Shown here piece by piece: positions 57,107 through 64,000 of a stretch of DNA of 64,000 nucleotides. This stretch comes from Parcubacteria group bacterium LiPW_15 (GTDB lineage Bacteria > Patescibacteria > Paceibacteria > UBA6257 > 2-01-FULL-56-20), in assembly GCA_007375645.1 (NCBI GenBank), contig VMER01000001.1, positions 124,001 through 188,000 of the forward strand, given 5' to 3'. Made by a program: the position numbers and the translations under genes. The notes under the pieces were generated by a model. That model worked only from the letters and a program-made list of their open reading frames with translations. It searched no databases and was not told the DNA's origin. How positions within the stretch are numbered: position 1 is the stretch's first letter; the number at the start of each line of letters is the position of its first letter.

Positions 57107-58315
57107 TTATCTTCCGGCGTTCAGAGCGGCTCTGGTAATCGGTCCAACCGTTCCGGTTTGCGTTATTCCGTTCGCTTCCTGATATTTTCTTACCGCGGCT
57201 TCCGTAAGCGCGCCGAAATATCCTGTTGGCTCGGAAACGAGAAAACTTTTAGCTATCAATATTTTCTGAAGTTCCACAACCGCACTGTTTCTAACTCCGC
57301 GATAAAGCGGGGTGGTGAATTTATATGTACTCGGAGAGATAATGGCAGGCACATGGCCGATCTCTGGATCGGCGACGGCTGCGGATTTGATCGGAGCGGC
57401 AGGCGAAGCCAAAAGTACGGGCCCCTCCCCCGCCAAGTTATAAGCTTTAATCGAAACCGTGTAAAAAGTTCCATTATTTAAACCGTCTATGGTCGCGGAG
57501 AGTTCGGTGCTTGAAACATAAATCGTGGAGGTTGTTTCGAGAGTCGCGATTATATAGCCGGTTAAACCACCGCCCAAAAATAATGGCCTCTCCCATGTTG
57601 CGAATAACTTTCCGTCCCCTTGCGAAACTTTTAAGTTTTTCGGAATATCGGGCTTGGTCGGAGTGGTGGCATCGGCCGGAATAGACGGTAATCCGATGCC
57701 GTACTGATTGATTGCGGTAACTCGATAATTGTATGTGACCCCCGGAGACAGATTGTTGTCGGTATAACTTGCAGCCGAAGAGCCGGCATTTGCGACCAGA
57801 GTCACAAAGCCGCTGCCATACGGAGCTTCTCGCTCAATCCGATATCCGGTGATGCTTACGGTGTCTGCTGCTGCAGTCCAGGAAATTGTGATTGCGGAAG
57901 CGCTGCTTGCAATCGCTTTCAAGTCGGAGGGTCGCCCAGGAAGGGTTCTGGCGCCGGCCGAATTCGTTGTGGCAGCAACAGCTGTTGATGCCGGGCCAAC
58001 CCCGTCCGCATTGACCGCGGAAACACGATAATTGTAAGTGACGCCCGGCGACAAAGACGTATCTTTGTAGGAAGTCACGTTTGAGTTCGAAAACACCTGA
58101 GCAAAACCTCCGCCAACCGGAGATTCTCTCTCCAGAGTATATCCGGTCGCGACCGGATCGGCGGAAATAGCTACCCAGCTCAGATCTATCTCGGTTTGGC
58201 TTATTGTCGCCGCGGAAAGACAACAAGGGGCATAGATAAACGCACTTGCCCTCATCGCGCCAAAAGCGAAAAACACAAACAACCCCAAAAATCCGATTAC
58301 AATTAATTTCTTCAT
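57107..58315 (-). CDS. Secreted FN3-repeat protein with peptidoglycan-binding domain
   Basis: A 402-residue exported protein: signal peptide (1-25), three fibronectin type III domains (about 28-118, 122-218, 219-305) each with a YNYRV-type strand, and a C-terminal peptidoglycan-binding domain (about 333-400; SAVVELQKILIAKSFLVSEPTGYFGALTEAAVRKYQEANG). It is probably attached to the cell wall. An extended -10 TGT-TAGAAT (58322-58330, minus strand) ends 6 nt before the ATG. Confidence 0.92.
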   Translation of the reverse strand: MKKLIVIGFLGLFVFFAFGAMRASAFIYAPCCLSAATISQTEIDLSWVAISADPVATGYTLERESPVGGGFAQVFSNSNVTSYKDTSLSPGVTYNYRVSAVNADGVGPASTAVAATTNSAGARTLPGRPSDLKAIASSASAITISWTAAADTVSITGYRIEREAPYGSGFVTLVANAGSSAASYTDNNLSPGVTYNYRVTAINQYGIGLPSIPADATTPTKPDIPKNLKVSQGDGKLFATWERPLFLGGGLTGYIIATLETTSTIYVSSTELSATIDGLNNGTFYTVSIKAYNLAGEGPVLLASPAAPIKSAAVADPEIGHVPAIISPSTYKFTTPLYRGVRNSAVVELQKILIAKSFLVSEPTGYFGALTEAAVRKYQEANGITQTGTVGPITRAALNAGR

Positions 58316-58357
58316 AACTTAATTCTAACAAATCGACTTGTCGATAAGCATCAATAC

Positions 58358-58382
58358 CAAAAACGGCCCGATGGGCCGTTTC
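58358..58382 (-). terminator. Terminator of cytochrome b5-like gene and upstream operon
   Basis: AACGGCCC pairs with GGGCCGTT around GAT. On the minus strand a run of T follows. Confidence 0.88.
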
Positions 58383-58387
58383 GTACA

Positions 58388-58777
58388 TTATTTCGCGAGA
58401 GTTCCGATAAGGAAGTATTTAAGCGCCGCTTCCGGTTTCTCCTGGCCGCCATGCTGCTTCGTAAAGGCACTCGTACCGTCCTTACCGCAAATCCCAAGAA
58501 TCGCCCTATCCCCGCCGGGATGCTTGCTTATCCAGGAAGTGAGGTCGTAAACATTGCCGCCAATAACGGAGTAGCAGCCTGTAACGGTCGCATGTGCCGC
58601 CACATCGACAAGTGTAAATGTTTTTGCGCTATCCGATGTTCCCTGAATGGCTGACAGAGAATTATCCGCCGGTTTATCGGCCGGAACACTTGGAATTTCC
58701 GGACCGGATAAAAAATTTATTCCGAGGATCACGGCCACTAAGACAAATGCCCCTATCAATATATATTTTTTAGTCAT
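58388..58777 (-). CDS. Membrane-anchored cytochrome b5-like heme-binding protein
   Basis: A 129-residue protein: N-terminal anchor helix (5-24) and a cytochrome b5 domain with VIGGNVYDLTSWISKHPGGDRAILGICGKDGTSAFTKQHGG. HPGG carries the first heme His and KQH the second. It is an electron carrier on the outer side of the membrane, possibly linked to oxidative stress like the SOD and hemerythrin in the window. It ends the minus-strand operon with a terminator behind it. Confidence 0.88.
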   Translation of the reverse strand: MTKKYILIGAFVLVAVILGINFLSGPEIPSVPADKPADNSLSAIQGTSDSAKTFTLVDVAAHATVTGCYSVIGGNVYDLTSWISKHPGGDRAILGICGKDGTSAFTKQHGGQEKPEAALKYFLIGTLAK

Positions 58778-58795
58778 TAAACTATTCTACCAAAA

Positions 58796-59221
58796 TCAGT
58801 TTACTTTCATAACCTGCGGACGAAGCTGGATAGACCCTGCGGTTATGCTTCCGTCGCCGTTCGCTGACCCGGAAACGGTCACCTGTCCTCCGACCCGAAT
58901 ATCGGACACGGTGCCAGTCGCGAATTTTAAAATCTCGGTCGCTCCGGAAAGAAAAACTATTTTGGAACTTCCGTCGCGAAGTTTCACCGTAAAACCCTTA
59001 TCGTCAACAGAAACCACTTCTCCGCCGGTAAATCCTCCGGTCTGACCGCCTCTCATCATTCCGCCGTTCGGAGTTTGTTCATTTAAATTGCCGGCAAAAA
59101 ACTGACCGTCCTTCGAGATTTTGGATCCTACGGAGTTTTTGCCGTAACTTAATCCTCCAAAAAAAGCGAGGAGTATGAGTAAGGCGGCACTACCAATTAT
59201 TATCATTTTATCTTTTTTCAT
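58796..59221 (-). CDS. DUF5666-like exported protein
   Basis: A 141-residue protein: N-terminal signal or anchor (6-24) and a DUF5666-like small beta-barrel (GGEVVSVDDKGFTVKLRDGSSKIVFLSGATEILKFATGTVSDIRVGGQVTVSGSANGDGS). A Met/Gly/Gln-rich linker with GGMMRGGQTGG precedes the domain. It follows the MacB permease in the operon and may be an accessory or substrate of the export system. Confidence 0.82.
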   Translation of the reverse strand: MKKDKMIIIGSAALLILLAFFGGLSYGKNSVGSKISKDGQFFAGNLNEQTPNGGMMRGGQTGGFTGGEVVSVDDKGFTVKLRDGSSKIVFLSGATEILKFATGTVSDIRVGGQVTVSGSANGDGSITAGSIQLRPQVMKVN

Positions 59222-59240
59222 TTTTTATTCACCCCTTATT

Positions 59241-60464
59241 TTATTCATAGCGCAACGCTTCGATGGGGTTCAGGCCCGAAGCGCGACGCGCAGGATAGTA
59301 GCCGAAAACAACTCCAATACCCGCGGATACTCCGAAAGCCAGGAGCACCGAAGAAAGAGAAACGCTCGTCGCGATACCCGCAAATTGCGTGACTGCAAGA
59401 GATATGAGCCAGCCCAAAATAAGCCCGATTATTCCGCCCGAGAATGTAAGCATTATGGCTTCCGCCAAAAACTGCGTACTTATATTCGCCCGTTTCGCCC
59501 CGATAGCCTTCCTAAGTCCAATCTCTCTAGTACGCTCGGTTACGGTCGTAAGCATCATATTCATTATTCCTATGCCTCCGACCAAAAGAGATATGCCGGC
59601 TATCGCTCCCAAAAGTATAGTAAAAGTTCCGGTGACCGAAGAAGCCGTAGCCACGATATCCGCCTGGTTCATTACGCTAAAGTCCGCCTGAGTAGGATCG
59701 GAAATCTTATGCCTATCCAAAAGTAAATTGGTAACCTCGGTCTGCAATTCGGTCATCGAGTCAGCATCTTTGGCTTGAACGCTTATCGTGGTCACATATG
59801 TATCCCCTGCCAAAAATCTCTGCGCGGTAGAAATCGGAACATAGATCATATCGTCCTGGCTTCCGAAACCGCTTCCGCCTTTTGATTTCGTTATTCCGAT
59901 TACCTTAAAATCAACTTTATTTATGCGGATACTTTGCCCGATGGCGTCAGCGTTCTCGCCAAAAAGATCATCGCGCGTGGTGGGGCCCAAAACAGCAACC
60001 CGCGAAATGCCGTTTACGTTCTGACCGGATACAAAGTCTCCCTCCTCTATTTCGATATTACGCACTGCCGGATATTCCGAAACCGTACCGACAACCTGAG
60101 TATTGGTATTCGTTCCCGGCGCGGTCACCTGGTAGCGACGGGAAATCTCCGGCGCAACCGCCTGAGCCAGCGATATTTCCTTAGCTATCGCTTCCGCATC
60201 TTCCTGCTTAAGGCTTGTGGCACTGCCTCGTCCGGCGCTCACTTGAACGCCAGCTCCTTTTTGCGCCCCAGGCGTGACCAATATCAAGTTGGAACCGATA
60301 GATTGGATGCTCGATTCGATAGTTCCCTGCGCGCCTTGCCCGATAGAGATCATACCGATAACCGAACCGATGCCGATAATAATACCGAGCATCGTAAGCG
60401 CGGTACGTACCTTGTTGGAGACAAGCGAAAAATATGTTTCTTCAAAAATATCGATGAGTTTCAT
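59241..60464 (-). CDS. MacB-type ABC transporter permease
   Basis: A 407-residue type VII ABC permease: N-terminal helix, a large extracytoplasmic MacB_PCD domain, and FtsX-like helices with GGIGIMNMMLTTVTERTREIGLRKAIGA. The ATPase is a separate gene overlapping by 4 bp. With a MacA-like adaptor upstream it forms a tripartite-like exporter, though without an outer membrane its partner would be the wall side only. Confidence 0.94.
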   Translation of the reverse strand: MKLIDIFEETYFSLVSNKVRTALTMLGIIIGIGSVIGMISIGQGAQGTIESSIQSIGSNLILVTPGAQKGAGVQVSAGRGSATSLKQEDAEAIAKEISLAQAVAPEISRRYQVTAPGTNTNTQVVGTVSEYPAVRNIEIEEGDFVSGQNVNGISRVAVLGPTTRDDLFGENADAIGQSIRINKVDFKVIGITKSKGGSGFGSQDDMIYVPISTAQRFLAGDTYVTTISVQAKDADSMTELQTEVTNLLLDRHKISDPTQADFSVMNQADIVATASSVTGTFTILLGAIAGISLLVGGIGIMNMMLTTVTERTREIGLRKAIGAKRANISTQFLAEAIMLTFSGGIIGLILGWLISLAVTQFAGIATSVSLSSVLLAFGVSAGIGVVFGYYPARRASGLNPIEALRYE

Positions 60465-61174
60465 TGATATATATGCGTGGCCACGCGTTTTTGATGATTT
60501 TTCTTGTCCTCCAAAATTTTTCCGTCTTGAATATGAATTATCCTGTCTGCGTGTTCCGCCACATACGGTTCGTGAGTGATGAGTACGATAGTGTGCGCGT
60601 GCTTGCGATTCAATTCTTGAAAAGTCCCCAAAACTATTTCGCCGGTTTTGGTATCCAAATTTCCGGTGGGTTCGTCCGCGAGAATAAGCGCGGGGTTATT
60701 GACCAGGGCTCGCGCAATAGCCACGCGTTGCATTTGTCCGCCCGAAAGCTGATTTGAAAGATGTTCCCATCGGTCGCTGGACAATCCAGCCGCTTCGAGA
60801 GCCTCTTCCGCGGCTTTCTTGCGATGTTCCTTAGAAATATCCGCGTAAACAAGCGGTAGCATCACATTGCGTAAAACCGTCGCCCTGGAAAGAAGATTAA
60901 AGGATTGGAACACGAAGCCAATCTTGCTATTTCTTATTCCCGCCAATTCGTCATCTGTAAGTTTCGAAACATCTTTACCATCCAAAAAATATTCTCCTGA
61001 GGTCGGAGTGTCCAAAGCTCCCAAAATGTGCATGAGGGTGGATTTTCCGGAACCGGACGGTCCCATGATTGCGACAAATTCCCCGTCCTTGATCTCAAAA
61101 TCGATTCCAAATAAAACCGGAGTTTCAACCCCGCTGTTGAAATAGGTTTTGTAAATATCTTTACACTTTATCAT
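60461..61174 (-). CDS. MacB/LolD-type ABC transporter ATPase
   Basis: A 237-residue ABC ATPase: Walker A GPSGSGKST, Q-loop FVFQSFNLL, signature LSGGQMQRVAIARAL, Walker B LILADEPTGNLD and the H-loop LITHE. It matches the LolD/MacB group. It overlaps the permease gene by 4 bp and follows the adaptor gene by 1 bp, so all three are translated together. Confidence 0.95.
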   Translation of the reverse strand: MIKCKDIYKTYFNSGVETPVLFGIDFEIKDGEFVAIMGPSGSGKSTLMHILGALDTPTSGEYFLDGKDVSKLTDDELAGIRNSKIGFVFQSFNLLSRATVLRNVMLPLVYADISKEHRKKAAEEALEAAGLSSDRWEHLSNQLSGGQMQRVAIARALVNNPALILADEPTGNLDTKTGEIVLGTFQELNRKHAHTIVLITHEPYVAEHADRIIHIQDGKILEDKKNHQKRVATHIYQ

Positions 61175-61175
61175 G

Positions 61176-62990
61176 TTATCTTGGAGTCGCTCCGCCGCTC
61201 ATCACGCCCACACCCGGCAAACGAACGCTGGTTGTTCCACCGGTAGTCTGCGAAGTTGCGGATGCAGAAACGGTTCGCACAACCACGGCTTCACCACCGC
61301 TCAGCCCTTCGATTATTTCGGTATAGGAATCTCCCTCGACACCCGTGGAAACGACTTGCCGCTCCAAGGCGGCGTCGGAAGACGCGGTTACCTGGCCGTT
61401 TTGAGAATCCGCGAATACGGAAGCGTCCACGTTCGGTAATATTTCCACATACTTGGCCGCACCTTGCGTTTTCACGGCCGAATTGGGAACGGCAAACACG
61501 TCGGTTTTTACCTCGGTGACTATAGACGCAGATACGCTCATTCCCGGCTTCACATTATCATTCGGAGCTTCGAAAGATATTTTGACGGTGTAATTAACCA
61601 CTCCTTGGCTTACGGCGCCTATCGCGTCTACCTGAGCAACCTTCCCGATGAGCGTCAAATCGGGAAAGGCATCAAAAGTCAGAGTCGCCTTCTGATCAAC
61701 TTTGACCCTGGCGACATCCACTTCATTTAGTGTCACTTCCGCCACTCTGGTCGGAGTTATGATGATCGCGGCAGCAGTGGACGGCGAAACTGTATCTCCT
61801 TTTTTGACAGTTATGTCCGCCAACACCCCGTCAAACGGCGCACGAAGATAATAATTCGAAAGTTCTTCCTTGGCGTCCAAGAGCGCGTTCTCACGCTGAG
61901 TTACCGCAAGCTCTTGGGACTTCAAATCCAGCGGATCCGTTCCGGCCCTAAGCTTCGCCAAACTCTCTGTTTTCTCGGCTATTGATAGGTCTGCGTTGGT
62001 TATCGCATCTTTGTCGTTCTTTATCGAATCTTTCGCGTTTAAAAGATTCGAAAAATCATTATTGACCGTACCGGTATAAGTTTGGAGCGAGCTTTGATGG
62101 GTCGTAAGCGTTGCCGGCGGTTTCGTTCCATTCGCGCTATTCGATAACGCTTCATTTACCAGATCTAAAAAGTTTTTGGTATTTTTTACGGCTTCGGATA
62201 TGAGCTTGGTCGTATCATACGATTCGTTTATCAAGGAATCGATTATTGTTTTATCGGAATAGCGGCTGGCAGCCTTATAGTCATTGAAATTAAGATCGTA
62301 GGCCGCTTTGGCTTTAGTAAAACTATTTAAAGCCGAAGTTCTGAATTGCTCCGCGTTGGATTTTAAGTCGCGGATCATATCGAAATAGGCATAAGCATTG
62401 CTCTGACCCTGGCGGATGGCATAGCCATTTAAAATGCTATCCAATCCGGTCATCACGCCGGGCAGATCCAAAAAGGTGTTGGAAATCGCACTAAATCCAT
62501 CATCGTACGCCTTGGCCAGATCGGTCACGGTGTTCTGCTTGTTTTGTTTCGCTTGAGTCAACGCGTTCTCAGCCTGCAGGAGTGAGAGCGCATCCGCCGG
62601 TTGTTTGAGTTTCTCGAGAGCGATTTTAGCGCTATCCAAAGACGCTTGCGCGTCTCTCACCGCTTTTGCGGCGTCCTTAGAATCTATCTGTAAAATAAGC
62701 GCGCCGGCCTTAACGGTTTGACCTTCCGAAACCGGCAGATAGGTTACTTCCCCCGAAGCTTTCGGCTTGATATCAAATTGATTGGCGGCGGAAATCTGCC
62801 CGGTTCCGGTAACCGAGGAAATGACGGTTGTTTTCGCGGCCTCCGCAACCAGATAGCGCGGAATAGTGACCGTGGGATTCAATTTCCCATAAGCGTAGTA
62901 ACCGCCAAAAAGCACAAGAGCAGCCACAACCACCGCTTTGATCTTATGACTCCACACCCAAGACTTCGTTGAATGCCAAATTTTTTTCAT
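61176..62990 (-). CDS. MacA-like periplasmic adaptor with extra-long coiled coil
   Basis: A 604-residue HlyD/MacA-type adaptor: N-terminal membrane helix (about 16-34), a split lipoyl domain (ASGEVTYLPVSEGQTVKAGALILQIDS and YYLRAPFDGVLADITVKKGDTVSP), an alpha-helical hairpin between them of about 300 residues, and beta-barrel plus membrane-proximal domains (VDQKATLTFDAFPDLTLIGKV). MacA from Proteobacteria is about 370 residues; the excess is in the hairpin, which could bridge a thick envelope or surface layer. A Thr/Gly-rich C-terminus ends it. Confidence 0.92.
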   Translation of the reverse strand: MKKIWHSTKSWVWSHKIKAVVVAALVLFGGYYAYGKLNPTVTIPRYLVAEAAKTTVISSVTGTGQISAANQFDIKPKASGEVTYLPVSEGQTVKAGALILQIDSKDAAKAVRDAQASLDSAKIALEKLKQPADALSLLQAENALTQAKQNKQNTVTDLAKAYDDGFSAISNTFLDLPGVMTGLDSILNGYAIRQGQSNAYAYFDMIRDLKSNAEQFRTSALNSFTKAKAAYDLNFNDYKAASRYSDKTIIDSLINESYDTTKLISEAVKNTKNFLDLVNEALSNSANGTKPPATLTTHQSSLQTYTGTVNNDFSNLLNAKDSIKNDKDAITNADLSIAEKTESLAKLRAGTDPLDLKSQELAVTQRENALLDAKEELSNYYLRAPFDGVLADITVKKGDTVSPSTAAAIIITPTRVAEVTLNEVDVARVKVDQKATLTFDAFPDLTLIGKVAQVDAIGAVSQGVVNYTVKISFEAPNDNVKPGMSVSASIVTEVKTDVFAVPNSAVKTQGAAKYVEILPNVDASVFADSQNGQVTASSDAALERQVVSTGVEGDSYTEIIEGLSGGEAVVVRTVSASATSQTTGGTTSVRLPGVGVMSGGATPR

Positions 62991-62999
62991 TTTAATATT

Positions 63000-63473
63000 T
63001 TATCTGGTTTGGATCCTGATGAATCCGGCATTCGGAGGCAAAAGACGGATAAGTTTCGCCCGTATCATGCCGGAATCTTCGGGAGAACCGATAACCGTAG
63101 CCGCATCACCGGTTTTTAGGTCGGAGAAAGGAATCCTATTCCGGAATATAAAGAATTCCGTATCATCGTCTACGATCACTTCACGCTCCAAATTTTCCCT
63201 ATCGGTCAAAACAATGCTGGTGCTTGAGATCCCCATAATTTTTCCCGCAACGCCGTGTGCCGGCATAAAATACTGCGCATCCATGTCGAACATGTGAGGA
63301 CCGGGACCCGCGGCGTTCAAATAATAATTCTCGCCCCACTTAAACGAAAATGACGCCTTCTTAAATCCGACCAGTTCGCCCACCCGAAAAGCGCTAAAGA
63401 GCAATCCGAACATGACCAGCCCGAGGACTATTTTTGTGAACTTTTTGGAATTGAAAAAGTTATTTTCCTCCAT
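63000..63473 (-). CDS. Membrane-anchored OB-like protein (157 aa)
   Basis: A 157-residue protein: N-terminal helix (KIVLGLVMFGLLFSAFRVGELVG), then an extracytoplasmic beta-rich domain (VAGKIMGISSTSIVLTDRENLEREVIVDDDTEFFIFRNRIPFSDLKTGDAATVIG) similar in kind to DUF5666. It overlaps the upstream membrane-protein gene by 14 bp and precedes the adaptor gene by 9 bp, so it belongs to the export operon. It may sense or assist at the envelope. Confidence 0.78.
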   Translation of the reverse strand: MEENNFFNSKKFTKIVLGLVMFGLLFSAFRVGELVGFKKASFSFKWGENYYLNAAGPGPHMFDMDAQYFMPAHGVAGKIMGISSTSIVLTDRENLEREVIVDDDTEFFIFRNRIPFSDLKTGDAATVIGSPEDSGMIRAKLIRLLPPNAGFIRIQTR

Positions 63474-63879
63474 CTTTATATTTTTTTATTTTCTTCGACC
63501 AGAGAACGGAATCATGAATATTCTTTGAAACGTGCTTGAGAAATATGAGGATCAAAGCTGCAGCAAAGAACGCGATAGCTATCGATCCCGCGGGCAAGCC
63601 TTCCAAAATAAAGTAAAGAGTTTCTCTCGCGGCAAAAACGGCGGAATGCGGAGCATAAAGAAAATAAGGCAGAGAATCCATTCCGGAAGTAAAAACCGAA
63701 TGCTTCAGAGAAAAAAGAGCGAAAACCAGCAAGGAACACCCTGCGATCAAAAAAAGCGAAAAATATACCACCCGCTTTTTTGAACCCAGGAAATTCTTTT
63801 CGCTGCTTATACGGCCCAAGACCCGTTCCAAAAGGCCGGTTTCTTTGCCGTTCCCCGATTCTTTAATATCCGCTTCCAC
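63460..63879 (-). CDS. Two-helix membrane protein, possible anti-sigma factor
   Basis: A 139-residue protein with a charged N-terminal segment of 35 residues and two or three membrane helices (VVYFSLFLIAGCSLLVFALF and PAGSIAIAFFAAALILIFL). It starts at GTG 63879, 40 bp after a sigma-factor gene; the frame is open back to 63942 but without another good start. Position and topology (cytoplasmic N-terminus, membrane helices) fit an anti-sigma factor, but no zinc-binding HxxxCxxC motif is present. The role is inferred from the neighbourhood. Confidence 0.68.
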   Translation of the reverse strand: MEADIKESGNGKETGLLERVLGRISSEKNFLGSKKRVVYFSLFLIAGCSLLVFALFSLKHSVFTSGMDSLPYFLYAPHSAVFAARETLYFILEGLPAGSIAIAFFAAALILIFLKHVSKNIHDSVLWSKKIKKYKDGGK

Positions 63880-63919
63880 CTCTCTTATACGCGCGAGTGG
63901 GACGGTTTTGGTGCGAAGC

Positions 63920-64000
63920 TCAAACCAAACGCTTGCCTAGATCGGCCCTGAGAGCCGAAAGAGTTCGCCGATAGCTGCTTTTAACCGTATTCAAAGGCGT
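63920..64000 (-). CDS. Sigma-70 family factor, C-terminus only
   Basis: The last 26 codons of a minus-strand gene that continues beyond the window edge: TPLNTVKSSYRRTLSALR, typical of region 4.2 of ECF-type sigma factors, where PLNTVKS is the start of the recognition helix. It is first gene of the export operon as far as visible. The group cannot be decided from the fragment. Confidence 0.8.
   Translation of the reverse strand, partial: TPLNTVKSSYRRTLSALRADLGKRLV

Noticed and set aside
1..64000. CRISPR array
   Set aside because: No set of regularly spaced repeats was seen; the only perfect repeat is the two-copy 91-bp element at 30963 and 31343.
1..64000. Recoded TGA (code 25, as in Gracilibacteria/Absconditabacteria)
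   Set aside because: TGA acts as a normal stop (for example the ATGA overlap at 745-748), and conserved genes such as trmD, gltX, murC and def read through in the standard code with no internal TGA.

Overview
The window looks like a chromosome segment of a Patescibacteria (Candidate Phyla Radiation) bacterium, most likely Parcubacteria-like. The signs are housekeeping genes scattered singly among lineage-specific envelope genes; a HerA/VirD4-type ATPase with its usual membrane partners beside trmD; ComEC split into two proteins; cohesin and dockerin proteins outside any cellulosome; and large surface proteins with GIGTSTP-type repeats. Ribosomal protein L9 is present, which argues against Microgenomates, where it is usually missing. 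TGA is used as an ordinary stop, so the standard bacterial code applies. I ran no database search: family names come from motifs read in the translations.

Layout. 1-3.4 kb: conjugation-like ATPase cluster and trmD. 3.5-5.3 kb: AT-rich AAA ATPase plus TOPRIM-like pair (candidate defence module). 5.3-7.5 kb: two runs of small GC-rich genes of unknown function, each with a strong promoter and a GAAA-loop terminator. 7.5-18.6 kb: competence (split ComEC) and cell wall (amidohydrolase, ftsW, murG, M23 endopeptidase, murC) with gltX. 18.6-27.6 kb: nuclease, rpmA, rplI, S41 protease, def-fmt, superoxide dismutase, GH18 and hemerythrin, interleaved with more small-gene cassettes. 27.9-33.2 kb: accessory region with tRNA-Gln, a five-gene operon of coiled-coil/winged-helix paralogues plus a HEPN-like protein, a perfect 91-bp direct repeat, a structured RNA candidate, an aberrant tRNA-His and a YerC/TrpR-type repressor with its operator. 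33.2-41.5 kb: cohesin and dockerin proteins and a 1362-residue surface protein. 41.6-44.6 kb: AT-rich island with a GMP-synthetase ATPase subunit, a PyrE-like phosphoribosyltransferase and a family 9 glycosyltransferase. 44.6-50.6 kb: membrane and stress proteins, including a MliC-type lysozyme inhibitor and a PadR-PspC operon with a clear palindromic operator. 50.7-58.8 kb: ABC-F, GrpB-like, GreA, DEAD-box helicase, secreted Ig/FN3 proteins and cytochrome b5. 58.8-64 kb: a minus-strand operon running from the end of a sigma-70 family factor through membrane proteins into a MacA/MacB-type export system.

Two expression styles coexist. Many core genes have an extended -10 (TGnTATAAT-like) ending 6-10 nt before the start codon, which predicts leaderless mRNAs. 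The small-gene cassettes instead have consensus -35/-10 promoters with 17-bp spacers, strong Shine-Dalgarno sequences and dedicated terminators. The strongest candidate for an undescribed system is the 28.5-30.9 kb operon with its flanking repeats; the AAA/TOPRIM pair, the cohesin-dockerin set and the cassettes come next.
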